Source of the DNA: PMP191F sp047602185
Lineage (GTDB): Bacteria; Bacteroidota; Bacteroidia; Chitinophagales; Chitinophagaceae
Assembly: GCA_047602185.1 (NCBI GenBank)
Contig: JASGHY010000001.1
Coordinates: 6,820,001 to 6,884,000, forward strand
Length of the DNA: 64,000 nucleotides
Reading direction: 5' to 3'
Each line of letters starts with the position of its first letter. The first letter of the stretch is position 1. Below the pieces are notes generated by a model. The model was not told the origin of the DNA, did no database searches, and was given only the letters and a program-made list of their open reading frames with translations. Position numbers and translations under genes: made by a program. Positions 1 through 8,357 of this stretch are shown piece by piece.

Positions 1-2
1 CA

Positions 3-15
3 AACCTGCCAGGTT
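3..15. repeat. ACCTGnCAGGT palindrome, copy 1
   Basis: AACCTG-C-CAGGTT is a perfect 6-bp inverted repeat around one base. It lies just beyond the end of the PhyH gene and is one of a family repeated in the gaps of the first 11 kb (902, 966, 8282, 10761, 10825, 10950, 11014). Confidence 0.5.
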
Positions 16-60
16 AAGCTTCCTGGTTCCTGCTTAACCATGGCTGAATAGCCTGGTAGT

Positions 61-831
61 TTACTTGCCCTCATTACGTACTTTCCTGTCGGCTGCATTG
101 CCGCTGCGGCCATGATCAAAGCCCTGTTCACGTTCCAGCTCGATCATTTGCTGCGGTCTGAAATTTACAATATAAGCCCTGCGTTGACTATCCGTGTTAT
201 TGCCCCTGCTGTAATGCAATGTATGCCCGTGGTGTAAAATGCAGGTGCCTGCTTTTATTTCAATACCCACTCCTTCAGCTTCTGTAGCTTCACACATCAG
301 GGCTCCGCCTTTTCCGGTACCTGTATGCGGCCTTAATGGCAACAGGTGAGATGCAGGTACATACCACATACAGCCATTGTCAAGTGTAGCGTCATCCAGT
401 GCCAGCCAGCAACTGGCGGCTCTCTTGTCAGGCATGTTGATCCAGTATGCTGCATCCTGGTGCCAGGGCGTAGGTGTATTGGTATTGGGCGCTTTGTTGA
501 TGAGCATGTCAAAATCCATAGAAAGATCATTGCCCAGTAGTTGTTGCGCTACCTGTAATGAACGCTGGTGATAGCTTTGTTGCAGCAGACCGGGAACAAA
601 ATCGCTGGGCCACATGATCTGCGTTATATTCTCTACTTTCTTATTATCTCCAAGACCAACACCCAGGTCACTGCGGTTTTTACCGGTATCAATATCACCG
701 GATAGAAAACGATCATATAGTTCGCGGTATTCTTTCAGTTCGGTTGCTGTAATAATGTCTTCCACTATTACGTAGCCGTTCTTTTCAAAAAAATCGACTT
801 TGCCGGGTTGTAAAACATAGTCTGCTGCCAT
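61..831 (-). CDS. Phytanoyl-CoA dioxygenase (PhyH) family protein
   Basis: A 256-residue protein of the PhyH family of Fe(II)/2-oxoglutarate-dependent oxygenases. The sequence shows the iron-binding HxD pair (WHQDAAYW, H124 and D126), a distal histidine in HHGHTLHYS (about residues 200-207) and downstream arginines in RRAYIVNF that would bind 2-oxoglutarate. The length is normal for the family. The substrate cannot be read from the sequence; small-molecule hydroxylation is typical. It is divergent from an AraC regulator 282 nt away, a common arrangement for a regulated catabolic enzyme, so control by that regulator is likely but inferred. The start is the first ATG of the frame. Confidence 0.85.
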   Translation of the reverse strand: MAADYVLQPGKVDFFEKNGYVIVEDIITATELKEYRELYDRFLSGDIDTGKNRSDLGVGLGDNKKVENITQIMWPSDFVPGLLQQSYHQRSLQVAQQLLGNDLSMDFDMLINKAPNTNTPTPWHQDAAYWINMPDKRAASCWLALDDATLDNGCMWYVPASHLLPLRPHTGTGKGGALMCEATEAEGVGIEIKAGTCILHHGHTLHYSRGNNTDSQRRAYIVNFRPQQMIELEREQGFDHGRSGNAADRKVRNEGK

Positions 832-901
832 AACCGTTGTTTTTGTTTGGTTTTATAGATCTGACTATCCGGATAGTAGCTTTCCGGGCTTGCTGTAAAT
901 T

Positions 902-980
902 GACCTGACAGGTCTTAGCGAAGCCTGTAAGATGCAGCAGGAATAGTAAGTGGTTGTAACGGTTCAGACCTGTCAGGTCT
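902..980. repeat. Pair of ACCTGnCAGGT palindromes between PhyH and AraC genes
   Basis: GACCTGACAGGTC (902-914) and AGACCTGTCAGGTCT (966-980) stand 64 nt apart in the 282-nt divergent gap. They have the same spacing class as the pairs near 10.8 kb and 11.0 kb, which suggests a composite REP/BIME-like unit. They could also be operators for the flanking AraC regulator, but copies elsewhere, away from this gene, favour a dispersed repeat. Confidence 0.55.
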
Positions 981-1113
981 GAAAACTGCTATGCAGGCTT
1001 ACTTTCCTATAGCCGGAGAATCAGTTTTATAAAATAAGCATGTTTTAAAATAATACTTGTTCAGGATAATGTGATAGTACTTTTTTGTAAAAACATACAC
1101 TTAACTTTAAGCA

Positions 1114-1980
1114 ATGCAACTGGATGTACGTTCAACGGCAAACAGGAAGATCATTGACTTCCGGAAAATGCACATGGGCAATCTTTGTGTGCTGGGACGT
1201 TATCATTACAGTACTGCCAGCAGGGAACTGGAATACCACCGGCATCCGGGTATGATCGAGATCTGTTATTATGATAAGGGCCGGCAGGTATTTTCTGTAG
1301 GAGAGGAGAAATACCTGGTAACGGGTGGTGATGTGTTCATTCATTTCCCGGGAGAAGAGCATGGTTCCGGCGGACACCCGGAAGAAAAGGGAAGTCTTTA
1401 CTGGTTTATTATTAAGGCAGAAGGCAGTAAAAAAGTTGCGGGAGCCAATAAGGATATCGGGTACCTGGTGCAGCAGTTGATCCGCAATGGCAAACGGCAT
1501 TTTAAGGGCAGTGCGGAAATGAAAAAAATACTGGAAGAGATCTTTGCTGCCATGCAGCTGAAGAATATTTCAAAAGAGATCGTTCATATACAGGTGCGAT
1601 TGCTTGCCCAGCTTTTCCTGCTGAAGGTATTGGAGAAAAGTAATGAGCAGCAGGATGAACCGCAGAATGTCCGGTTAGAAAAAGTGTATCGTTTTATCAG
1701 CGACAATCTTTCTGAAACGATCACAGTTGCCATGCTGGCAAAAGAAGCCAATCTTTCAGAATCGAGATTTAAAGGATGGTTTAAAGAGGCTTCCGGTTTT
1801 ACACCGCTTGATTATGTACAGCGATGCCGGGTACAAAAGGCGGTAGAGCGATTGCAAACTGATCCGTCTGCATCCGTAAAAGACCTTGCATTTGAACTGA
1901 ACTTTTCTTCCCAGCAGTATTTTACTACAGTGATCAAAAAGTTTACCGGTAAAACACCGGGAGAACTGATGAAGCGATAA
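1114..1980 (+). CDS. AraC family transcriptional regulator
   Basis: A 288-residue regulator with an N-terminal cupin-like sensing domain (about 20-110; histidines in YHRHPGMIEICYY and the FHFPGEEHGSGGH-type segment) and a C-terminal AraC double helix-turn-helix (about 190-287, ending FTGKTPGELMKR). Such proteins bind a small molecule in the cupin domain and switch adjacent genes. It is divergent from the PhyH oxygenase at 61-831, its most likely target. The end lies 3 nt from the convergent gene at 1984, with no obvious terminator between them. Confidence 0.88.
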   Translation: MQLDVRSTANRKIIDFRKMHMGNLCVLGRYHYSTASRELEYHRHPGMIEICYYDKGRQVFSVGEEKYLVTGGDVFIHFPGEEHGSGGHPEEKGSLYWFIIKAEGSKKVAGANKDIGYLVQQLIRNGKRHFKGSAEMKKILEEIFAAMQLKNISKEIVHIQVRLLAQLFLLKVLEKSNEQQDEPQNVRLEKVYRFISDNLSETITVAMLAKEANLSESRFKGWFKEASGFTPLDYVQRCRVQKAVERLQTDPSASVKDLAFELNFSSQQYFTTVIKKFTGKTPGELMKR

Positions 1981-1983
1981 GGG

Positions 1984-2535
1984 TTAATAATAACTTTTTT
2001 CCATTATTAACCTGAATTTTTCTTCGGCCATAAACAGACCGAGGAATACAGGCAAAAGATCGGTTTCATTTGTTGTATAGATTTCTCCTTTCGTTTTAGA
2101 GCCTGTAAATTTTCCAAGATAATGTGCATCATCAACAGAGTCGGTCATATCGAACCGGTAAGAGTTCCAGGTACTTTTTTTGAAAATATTTTTGTGTGCA
2201 TCGTTCTGAATAAAGTGGAAAGGTTTTCTTCCGTTTAGGTACATTGTACATGCAGTTTTACCAAACCATTGATTATCTGCGAACTCATAATAACCGATTG
2301 AGTCATTATTCAGGTAATTAAAAATGAGATACCTGTCTTTCTTAAATATTTTCATCTTTTTTTCAATCCTGTACTTCTGGTTATTGTATTCCATAAATGA
2401 TTCATATTTGCCTGTATACAGCTTGCAGATAGTATTATCATCTTTTTTTATGTCGTAAAGAAAACAACGATCCATTGTAAGTGGCAGGTTTTTGAATCTT
2501 ACATATAGATGGAACTCTTTTTGAAAGGTAAACAT
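1984..2535 (-). CDS. Hypothetical protein, 183 aa
   Basis: I do not recognise this protein. It is rich in Lys, Tyr, Phe and Asn, has no signal peptide or membrane helix, and reads as a mixed beta-rich soluble protein. Its first base lies 8 nt downstream of the GNAT gene (2544-3080) on the same strand, so the two are probably cotranscribed. The composition is more A+T-rich than that of its neighbours, which may point to recent acquisition. Confidence 0.6.
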   Translation of the reverse strand: MFTFQKEFHLYVRFKNLPLTMDRCFLYDIKKDDNTICKLYTGKYESFMEYNNQKYRIEKKMKIFKKDRYLIFNYLNNDSIGYYEFADNQWFGKTACTMYLNGRKPFHFIQNDAHKNIFKKSTWNSYRFDMTDSVDDAHYLGKFTGSKTKGEIYTTNETDLLPVFLGLFMAEEKFRLIMEKSYY

Positions 2536-2543
2536 ATGGGGGC

Positions 2544-3080
2544 TTAGGATTGGGTAATCTCATACAATACATGCCTGTAAAGATCACTTTCGCTATTGAG
2601 GTTAGGGTGATCGAATGTTGTAACATAGTGCATGCCGATCCGTTTCATCACATTTTCTGATCTTTTATTGATCACTGCGGTAAAGGAAACGATCTTATCG
2701 AGGTGTAATATATTGAAGCCATAGTCAAGACAGGCATTGGCGGCTTCTGTTGCGAAGCCCTGGCCCCATGCTTCTTTCCTGAAACGCCAGCCTATTTCAA
2801 CACAGGGAGTAAAGAAGTTCTCAAAATTGGGGATAGAGAAACCGGTAAACCCGAGAAACTCCCCGGTAGTGTTGTCCTCAACCACATACAGACCGTATCC
2901 CTGCGTATCAAAATGGTGGTTGATCCTCCGGAGCATGATAAGCGATTCGGCTTCGATAAGTGGGCGTGGGAAATAGCGCATTACCTCTTCATCCATGTTC
3001 ATGGCAATGAAAGGAGCTGCGTCGGAAGGTAACCAGTGGCGAAGTCCCAGGCGTTCAGTTGTAATAATGTAGTTGTTCAT
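2544..3080 (-). CDS. GNAT N-acetyltransferase, RimJ/RimL type
   Basis: A 178-residue acetyltransferase of the GNAT_3/RimJ-RimL group. It starts with ITTERLGLRHWLPSD, the usual first strand of the family, and carries the EIGWRFRKEAWGQGFATEA segment (about residues 92-110) that forms the acetyl-CoA phosphate-binding loop. NKRSENVMKRIGM near 140-152 is the typical C-terminal helix. The acceptor (protein N-terminus or small amine) cannot be told. It probably shares a transcript with the 183-aa gene downstream. Confidence 0.88.
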   Translation of the reverse strand: MNNYIITTERLGLRHWLPSDAAPFIAMNMDEEVMRYFPRPLIEAESLIMLRRINHHFDTQGYGLYVVEDNTTGEFLGFTGFSIPNFENFFTPCVEIGWRFRKEAWGQGFATEAANACLDYGFNILHLDKIVSFTAVINKRSENVMKRIGMHYVTTFDHPNLNSESDLYRHVLYEITQS

Positions 3081-3157
3081 GCAAAGGCAAATAGCTTTGC
3101 AAAGCTGCTAAAAAAAGTTTACTTATCCGGATAATAGTATGGGTATCAGGATGCTAT

Positions 3158-3664
3158 TTAATTATCACTGGAAGCTGTGCCGGAAACTGCGATATGCACT
3201 TTGGCAAATATAGCCCTGCAGCGTAGTTGTGCTTCCTCCGGAGCCCAGTTTTTACGGGCTGCAATATCTTCCATAGTAAAACCATTATAATAGCAGAGGT
3301 TAAAGACCTCTTGTTCTTCGGGTGAAAGACTGGCCGCATGCGATGAACTTTCAAACAACACCGGAAGATTTTCGTCTTCGTCGGACTGCTGGTTGATATG
3401 CCATTGCCTGGCCTTTTCCCTTGCCTTCTGAACAAGGAATGAATAGAAACGAAGATATTGTGGGTTGTACGAATGCAGTGTGTCCGGAAGCTCCATGAAT
3501 ATATCCTGTAAAATTTCTTCTGCGACCGATCGGTTCTTGATTGTAGTCAACAGAAAACCGAAGAGCATACCACCATATTTGCCATACAATTGATCTATTG
3601 CATGCGGGTTCCAGGCTGCAACTGCTTGTAGTAACCCTTCATCTTCGGGTTGTACATCGTGCAT
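3158..3664 (-). CDS. ECF-like RNA polymerase sigma factor
   Basis: A 168-residue protein with a sigma-70 region 2 (about 10-80; SVAEEILQDIFMEL matches the core-binding helix) and a region 4 helix-turn-helix (about 115-160; LSPEEQEVFNLCYYNGFTME with a following recognition helix). This is the size and layout of extracytoplasmic-function sigma factors. The linker contains an acidic QSDEDENLP stretch. No anti-sigma gene lies next to it, which is less usual for Bacteroidota ECF factors of the FecI group. Region 4 is somewhat divergent, so weak activity is possible. Confidence 0.75.
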   Translation of the reverse strand: MHDVQPEDEGLLQAVAAWNPHAIDQLYGKYGGMLFGFLLTTIKNRSVAEEILQDIFMELPDTLHSYNPQYLRFYSFLVQKAREKARQWHINQQSDEDENLPVLFESSSHAASLSPEEQEVFNLCYYNGFTMEDIAARKNWAPEEAQLRCRAIFAKVHIAVSGTASSDN

Positions 3665-3973
3665 AAGACATTGGTTTAGTGAGGTAACGACGTGGGGTAA
3701 CCTGTTTTGCAGAGGGTAACGGCGGAGTGGAGTGTTAATTGTGTTGTGTTGGTGCCAATATCATGCCGGTTTTTGACACATCCATCACAGTTATAACACA
3801 TTACAGCAACCGATCACGTGCATGGAGGTTACATAAATAATGCTATCCGATCAGTTTTGATCTGTTTTGTTTCTTTGATCTGCCTGCAATTGAGAAGTGG
3901 AAATATTCCGTGCGATACAAACGGTAAGGTGAGAGGGGAAGTGTATCGAAAGAGTGTATGAAAAAAGAAGCGA
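3665..3973. other. Gap of 309 nt, no gene seen
   Basis: No convincing reading frame. It presumably holds the promoter of the sigma-factor gene (minus strand). TTTGATCTG occurs near 3877-3886, with a second GATCTG just upstream around 3860, but no consensus promoter was recognised. Confidence 0.35.
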
Positions 3974-4135
3974 TTATGCTTCTCTCAACAGCTTCATAAA
4001 AAGTGCAGCCTGCTCCTTGGTTTTGATAACCTGGTGCAGTGAAGAACTGGTGGCAACTTTTACTTCAGCTTTTTTGCCGTTCTCCCTTGCTTTTTTAGTA
4101 AGTGCAGCTACTTTTTTTGCTACTGTTTCTTTCAT
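3974..4135 (-). CDS. Small basic protein, 53 aa
   Basis: A short frame starting MKETVAKKVAALTKKAREN and ending MKLLREA. It is strongly Lys/Ala-rich and likely mostly helical. It is too short for many gene callers. Support comes from an exact TAnnTTTG -10-type box (TATATTTG on the minus strand, 4148-4141) only 5 nt before the ATG, which would give a leaderless or nearly leaderless mRNA. Just upstream is a small palindrome (CACTT-5-AAGTG, 4151-4165). Function unknown; the charge would suit a nucleic-acid- or ribosome-associated peptide, which is only a guess. Confidence 0.55.
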   Translation of the reverse strand: MKETVAKKVAALTKKARENGKKAEVKVATSSSLHQVIKTKEQAALFMKLLREA

Positions 4136-4140
4136 GTGTT

Positions 4141-4165
4141 CAAATATACGCACTTTTTTTAAGTG
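4141..4165 (-). promoter_or_regulatory. Promoter box and palindrome before the 53-aa gene
   Basis: On the minus strand TATATTTG matches the Bacteroidota TAnnTTTG element. It is preceded by the inverted repeat CACTT...AAGTG (4151-4165), placed where a repressor could cover the promoter. Confidence 0.4.
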
Positions 4166-4334
4166 GTGCTAGGCTATAAGTGCAAATCAATTCCTAATTA
4201 ATGGAGCTTTAATTGTATGATAATTTGTTGATTATTAACGGTTTTAAGCTGTTTTGCCTGGATGCTCGCCCGGTTCCCCGGTTTGTCTATGCTAAGACAA
4301 AGCAAAGAAATGAGGAGCTGATCGCTTACGGGTG

Positions 4335-4895
4335 TCAGGATTTCAGGTTAAAGATAAAGTAGTTGTACATCTGGTCCTGTGAGATCTGGCTGCCTTTCCT
4401 GATCCTGAACGGGTATGGTATGATGTCTTCAAAATCGAAAGGATTATCGTACTGGGTTTTGCCAAAACGGGTGATCCTTACATAATACTTTACCCCATAC
4501 ATCCTGAAGTGTTTATCGAGGTAACTGAAATTGCGCTGTAATGCCCGGTAGTAAAAATAAGCGCGTGCATTGTCTGAACCATCAATACCAAGATAGTGAT
4601 CGGGATTGGTTTGCAGGTAAGCCAGGGCAGAGAACAGGATGGTAGAAAATACTTTTGAATAGTTGATATGTTTCAACTCAGCCTTGTCGTCTATCTTGCC
4701 TTTGGCATTCAGTGGACCGAACGAGAGATTGTACACGTTGGGCAAAAGTGCGTGCGTGTTGTTACTGATCTTTACCACCAATGGCACAGCCTTACCATCA
4801 TTGAGCGGGGTAGTGAAGCTGCTGTACTTCAGATCGGTTGAGATATTATCAATATCGTACAGTGTATCAAAATCGATTTTAACAGGAACAGACAT
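4335..4895 (-). CDS. Conserved Bacteroidota protein, DUF6934-like
   Basis: A 186-residue soluble protein with the pattern I associate with the DUF6934 family: an N-terminal beta strand region, the LSFGPLNAKGKIDDKAE segment near 57-75, a helix with LFSALAYLQTNPDHYLGIDGSDNARAYFYYRALQ (about 88-120) and a C-terminal FDFEDIIPYPF motif. Family members are small cytosolic proteins of unknown role, often in toxin-antitoxin-like or mobile contexts. No partner gene is adjacent here. The family assignment is from memory and is moderate. Confidence 0.6.
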   Translation of the reverse strand: MSVPVKIDFDTLYDIDNISTDLKYSSFTTPLNDGKAVPLVVKISNNTHALLPNVYNLSFGPLNAKGKIDDKAELKHINYSKVFSTILFSALAYLQTNPDHYLGIDGSDNARAYFYYRALQRNFSYLDKHFRMYGVKYYVRITRFGKTQYDNPFDFEDIIPYPFRIRKGSQISQDQMYNYFIFNLKS

Positions 4896-5020
4896 AGGTC
4901 AAGGCTTTACCCGGGCAAATATATTGTGTTTGATAAATAAATGTATCCGCAGCTCTTCATTGGATACAATATAATACTGATTGGTGATCAGAGAGGTCAA
5001 ATTTCATATAAAAGGCTCCA

Positions 5021-5116
5021 TGTCGTTGAATTAAGAAGTTTAATTCCGGCGGATGGGGACATCCGCCGGGGAAGTTCCGTGGCTGCTGTCTTCACCAGCC
5101 ACAGAATTCAACGGCA
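5021..5116. mobile_element. Foldback repeat with two hairpins (MITE-like)
   Basis: Ends CGTTGAATT (5024-5032) and AATTCAACG (5105-5113) are exact inverted repeats. Inside are a perfect 10-bp hairpin CCGGCGGATG/CATCCGCCGG with a GGGA loop (5046-5069) and a 7-bp hairpin GTGGCTG/CAGCCAC (5079-5102). The left end TGTCGTTGAATTAAG is identical to the left end of the 186-nt element at 44010, so these belong to one family of non-coding mobile repeats. The rest of the 4896-5260 gap has no gene. Confidence 0.55.
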
Positions 5117-5161
5117 GGAATATTAGGAAAATGAGCCGCTAGTGTAAATACACAATCTGCA

Positions 5162-5171
5162 CAAACGTTTG
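5162..5171. promoter_or_regulatory. CG-centred palindrome, possible LacI-type operator
   Basis: CAAACGTTTG is a perfect palindrome with the AACGTT core typical of LacI/GalR operators. It lies about 90 nt before the start of the secreted glycosidase-like gene. No LacI regulator is present in the window, so this is suggestive only. Confidence 0.3.
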
Positions 5172-5260
5172 CATATTTTCCGGTATCGTATTTTAACTAT
5201 TTTCATAGCCGGATGGGCCACCATACAGGCTTTTGGCTCATGTATCTAATATACAATCGC

Positions 5261-8257
5261 ATGAAGAAGTTTTGCTCTGTTTTATCATTGTTGTTAACTG
5301 TGGTTGCCCTGCAGGCACAGGATATTGCTTTTACAAATGCCAATAATGACTGGAATCCTGATTCATTAGGAAACCATCGTGCTGTGCTAAATTTTACCGG
5401 CACAGGTACTGTGGCGCATGTGGTCATTAACTGGCGCAGGCACGATAATGATCCGCAACTGAAACGCATCATTGTACAGGATGCCGCCACCGGTAAAAAG
5501 ATCACCAATATAAAAGCAGGGGTTATCAATAATGAAAGCGGTGAGCTTTATTTTGAACCGGTTTCAGGTAAGGGCAATTATTATGTGTATTATATGCCTT
5601 ATAAAAATGAAGGCCGCTCCAACTATCCGCGGGGCATTTACCTGCCGGTAGAAAATATAGCTTCAGCAGATTGGTTGCAGTCTGCTACCGGTAATGTATC
5701 TCAGAACACAACTGTAAAGGAGATCCAGGCTATCAATGCTTTTAACAGTTTTTACCCGATGGAGGTAATTGCAACAGCAAAAGAAACTGCGGCACTGGTT
5801 GCCAGAGCTGGTAGTGTACCATTGATCGTTTTTCCGGAAGACAGGCTGTATGCTATCCGTATGAAAAAATACCTGCCTTACCGCTGGATAGAAAAAGGGT
5901 TGCAGACTTCTTTTACAGGCGAAGCGGCAAAGGGTGAACATTATACCTATCAATTGGGTGTATATGCATTGCAGGGGCTTGAAGACCTGTCAGTACAGTT
6001 CAGCAGTCTTACCGGCGGCAATGGAACTGTGATCCCTGCCAAAGCGATCTCCTGTATCAACAATGGTGGTATTGATTACACCGGTAAGGCATTCAGTAAA
6101 CAGGTGGCTATAAATGCGGGAGAAGTACAACCGCTCTGGTGTGTGGTGGAGATCCCTGCAACTGCAAAGCCTGGTTTGTTTACAGGAACCGCTACCATAA
6201 ATGCCAAAGGAATCAAACCGGTAACTATCAATATAAAATTAACTGTAACGGCCAATGCGCTGGCAAAAGGCGGTATTGATGAACCATGGAAACAAACGCG
6301 TTTACATTGGCTAAATTCAACACTGGCACAGGATAATACTGTTATTAAACCTTATACACGATTACAGGTAACGCAAAATACAGTGAGCCTCCTGGGACGA
6401 AAACTGGAGATCAATAGTGATGGTTTTCCCAAACAGGTACAGACCTTTTTTACACAGGAGATGACCGGTTACCAGGCAAAGCCTAATAATGTATTGTCTG
6501 CGCCTATAAAATTTGTTGCAGCAGATGCGGGTGGAAAACAGCTGGTATGGAAAAGCAGTGGTGTACAATTTACCGGCAGGTCTGCCGGTACCGTTAGCTG
6601 GAAAGCTACCAATAGTAATACTTCCCTGCAGATGGATGTCAATGCTTCAGTAGAGTTTGATGGCTTTGTAGTATATCATGTAAAGATCACTGCTTTACAG
6701 GATGTGTCGCTCAAGGATATTGCGATGCAGATCCCTTTTAATAAAGATGCAGCACGCTATATGATGGGCCTAGGGCAGAAGGGTGGGTACAGACCTGCGG
6801 AGTTGGACTGGAAATGGAATGTGGCCACTAAAAACCAGGATGGTGCATGGATCGGTAATGTAAATGCTGGTTTGCAATACCTGCTGCGCGATGAAAAGTA
6901 TGTACGTCCCCTCAATACCAATTTTTATTTGCAGAAGCCCTTACTGTTGCCTTCTTCATGGGGTAATGATAATAAAGGCGGTATTGCCATCTCTACTACC
7001 GGCAATACTGTGACGGCGAATAATTACAGCGGTGAGCGAAACATGAAAAAGGGAGAGACCTTGTATTATAATTTCAACTTACTGATCACTCCTTTTCATA
7101 CCATCAATACAGATGTGCAGTGGAGTACCAGGTTTTACCATAAATACGCCGATCTTGATACCATCAAAGCAACTACCGCTAACGTAGTAAACATCCATCA
7201 CGCTACGCCTATTAATCCCTGGATCAACTATCCCTTTATTGAGCATGCTAAAATGAAGGCTTATATTGATGAGGCACATAGCAAAGGTATGAAGGTGAAG
7301 ATCTATAACACCGTACGTGAGTTGTCGAACCACGCATGGGAGCTGCCTGCTTTGCGGAGCCTGGGAACCGAGATCTACTCTACAGGTAAAGGCGGAGGTT
7401 TTAGCTGGTTGCAGGAGCATGTGGTTGATAATTATATCGCTGCATGGTTTGTGCCTGAAATAAAAGATGCAGCCATCATCAACAGTGGAATGAGTCGCTG
7501 GCACAATTACTATGTGGAAGGTATGAACTGGCTGGTGCAGAATGTGGGTATCGACGGGATCTACCTGGATGATGTAGCTTTTGACAGGGTTACCATGAAG
7601 CGTATCAAACGCGTACTTACCGATAACAATCACCCCGGTATCATTGATCTGCATTCAGCCAACCAGTATAACAAGAGTGATGGATTCATCAACAGCGCTA
7701 TGCTGTATATGGAGCATTTTCCCTACCTGGACAGGTTGTGGTTTGGAGAATATTTTGATTATAAGAATAACCCGGCAGACTTTTTCCTGACTGAAGTGAG
7801 TGGTATTCCTTTCGGACTGATGGGAGAGATGTTGCAGGATGGTGGCAACCCCTGGCGTGGCATGTTGTATGGTATGACCAACCGTTATCCGTGGAGCGAA
7901 GAGGCTGACCCCAGGCCTATCTGGAAAAGCTGGGATGATTTTGGTATGCAGGGAACGCAGATGATCGGCTACTGGAGTGATAACTGTCCCGTAAAAACCA
8001 CCAATGACAAAGTACTGGCTACTGTGTACAAAAAGCAGGGTGCTGCACTGATCGCTATTGCCAGTTGGGCCGATACTACCGAGAATGTGCAATTGCAGAT
8101 AGACTGGAAAAAGCTGGGACTTGACCCCGCCAGATCGCAGATCACTGCTGCGGCTATTAAGAACTTTCAGCCGGCACATACCTTCTCTGCCAGTGATGCT
8201 ATTCCTGTTGAAAAAGGCAAGGGCTGGATGCTGGTGATCAGGGAAAATAAGAACTGA
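5261..8257 (+). CDS. Secreted glycoside hydrolase-like protein (DUF6067/GH123-related)
   Basis: About 998 residues. The start at 5261 gives a clean signal peptide (MKKFCSVLSLLLTVVALQAQ); an earlier in-frame ATG at 5213 would only prepend a charged tail. Residues about 200-340 form an Ig-like region resembling the N-terminal domain of GH123-type proteins (ends GTATINAKGIKPVTINIKLTV). The central/C-terminal part looks like a TIM barrel: strand motifs KVKIYNTVREL and GIDGIYLDDVAFDR, with acidic residues at strand ends as in retaining glycosidases. I judge it a carbohydrate-active enzyme of the DUF6067 group; the substrate is unknown. It stands alone, not in the SusCD locus. Confidence 0.7.
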   Translation: MKKFCSVLSLLLTVVALQAQDIAFTNANNDWNPDSLGNHRAVLNFTGTGTVAHVVINWRRHDNDPQLKRIIVQDAATGKKITNIKAGVINNESGELYFEPVSGKGNYYVYYMPYKNEGRSNYPRGIYLPVENIASADWLQSATGNVSQNTTVKEIQAINAFNSFYPMEVIATAKETAALVARAGSVPLIVFPEDRLYAIRMKKYLPYRWIEKGLQTSFTGEAAKGEHYTYQLGVYALQGLEDLSVQFSSLTGGNGTVIPAKAISCINNGGIDYTGKAFSKQVAINAGEVQPLWCVVEIPATAKPGLFTGTATINAKGIKPVTINIKLTVTANALAKGGIDEPWKQTRLHWLNSTLAQDNTVIKPYTRLQVTQNTVSLLGRKLEINSDGFPKQVQTFFTQEMTGYQAKPNNVLSAPIKFVAADAGGKQLVWKSSGVQFTGRSAGTVSWKATNSNTSLQMDVNASVEFDGFVVYHVKITALQDVSLKDIAMQIPFNKDAARYMMGLGQKGGYRPAELDWKWNVATKNQDGAWIGNVNAGLQYLLRDEKYVRPLNTNFYLQKPLLLPSSWGNDNKGGIAISTTGNTVTANNYSGERNMKKGETLYYNFNLLITPFHTINTDVQWSTRFYHKYADLDTIKATTANVVNIHHATPINPWINYPFIEHAKMKAYIDEAHSKGMKVKIYNTVRELSNHAWELPALRSLGTEIYSTGKGGGFSWLQEHVVDNYIAAWFVPEIKDAAIINSGMSRWHNYYVEGMNWLVQNVGIDGIYLDDVAFDRVTMKRIKRVLTDNNHPGIIDLHSANQYNKSDGFINSAMLYMEHFPYLDRLWFGEYFDYKNNPADFFLTEVSGIPFGLMGEMLQDGGNPWRGMLYGMTNRYPWSEEADPRPIWKSWDDFGMQGTQMIGYWSDNCPVKTTNDKVLATVYKKQGAALIAIASWADTTENVQLQIDWKKLGLDPARSQITAAAIKNFQPAHTFSASDAIPVEKGKGWMLVIRENKN

Positions 8258-8281
8258 TCCTGCGCTTATAAGAAAATGACC

Positions 8282-8294
8282 GACCTGGCAGGTC
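8282..8294. repeat. ACCTGnCAGGT palindrome
   Basis: GACCTG-G-CAGGTC is a perfect inverted repeat, 24 nt after the stop of the glycosidase-like gene and before the GNAT-ankyrin gene. It is another copy of the family seen at 902, 966 and 10761. Confidence 0.5.
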
Positions 8295-8357
8295 TGATTA
8301 TGATACCTGCTGATGCCGGTAAAATGGCTATTTTAGAGGAGTAGTCAAGATATTGTT

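Noticed and set aside
3954..4172. Plus-strand frame of 72 codons
   Set aside because: Cys/Ser/Phe-rich shadow; the minus-strand 53-aa frame has better composition and a promoter box.
4941..5126. 61-codon frame before the glycosidase gene
   Set aside because: It runs through the foldback element and its hairpins and has no coding features.
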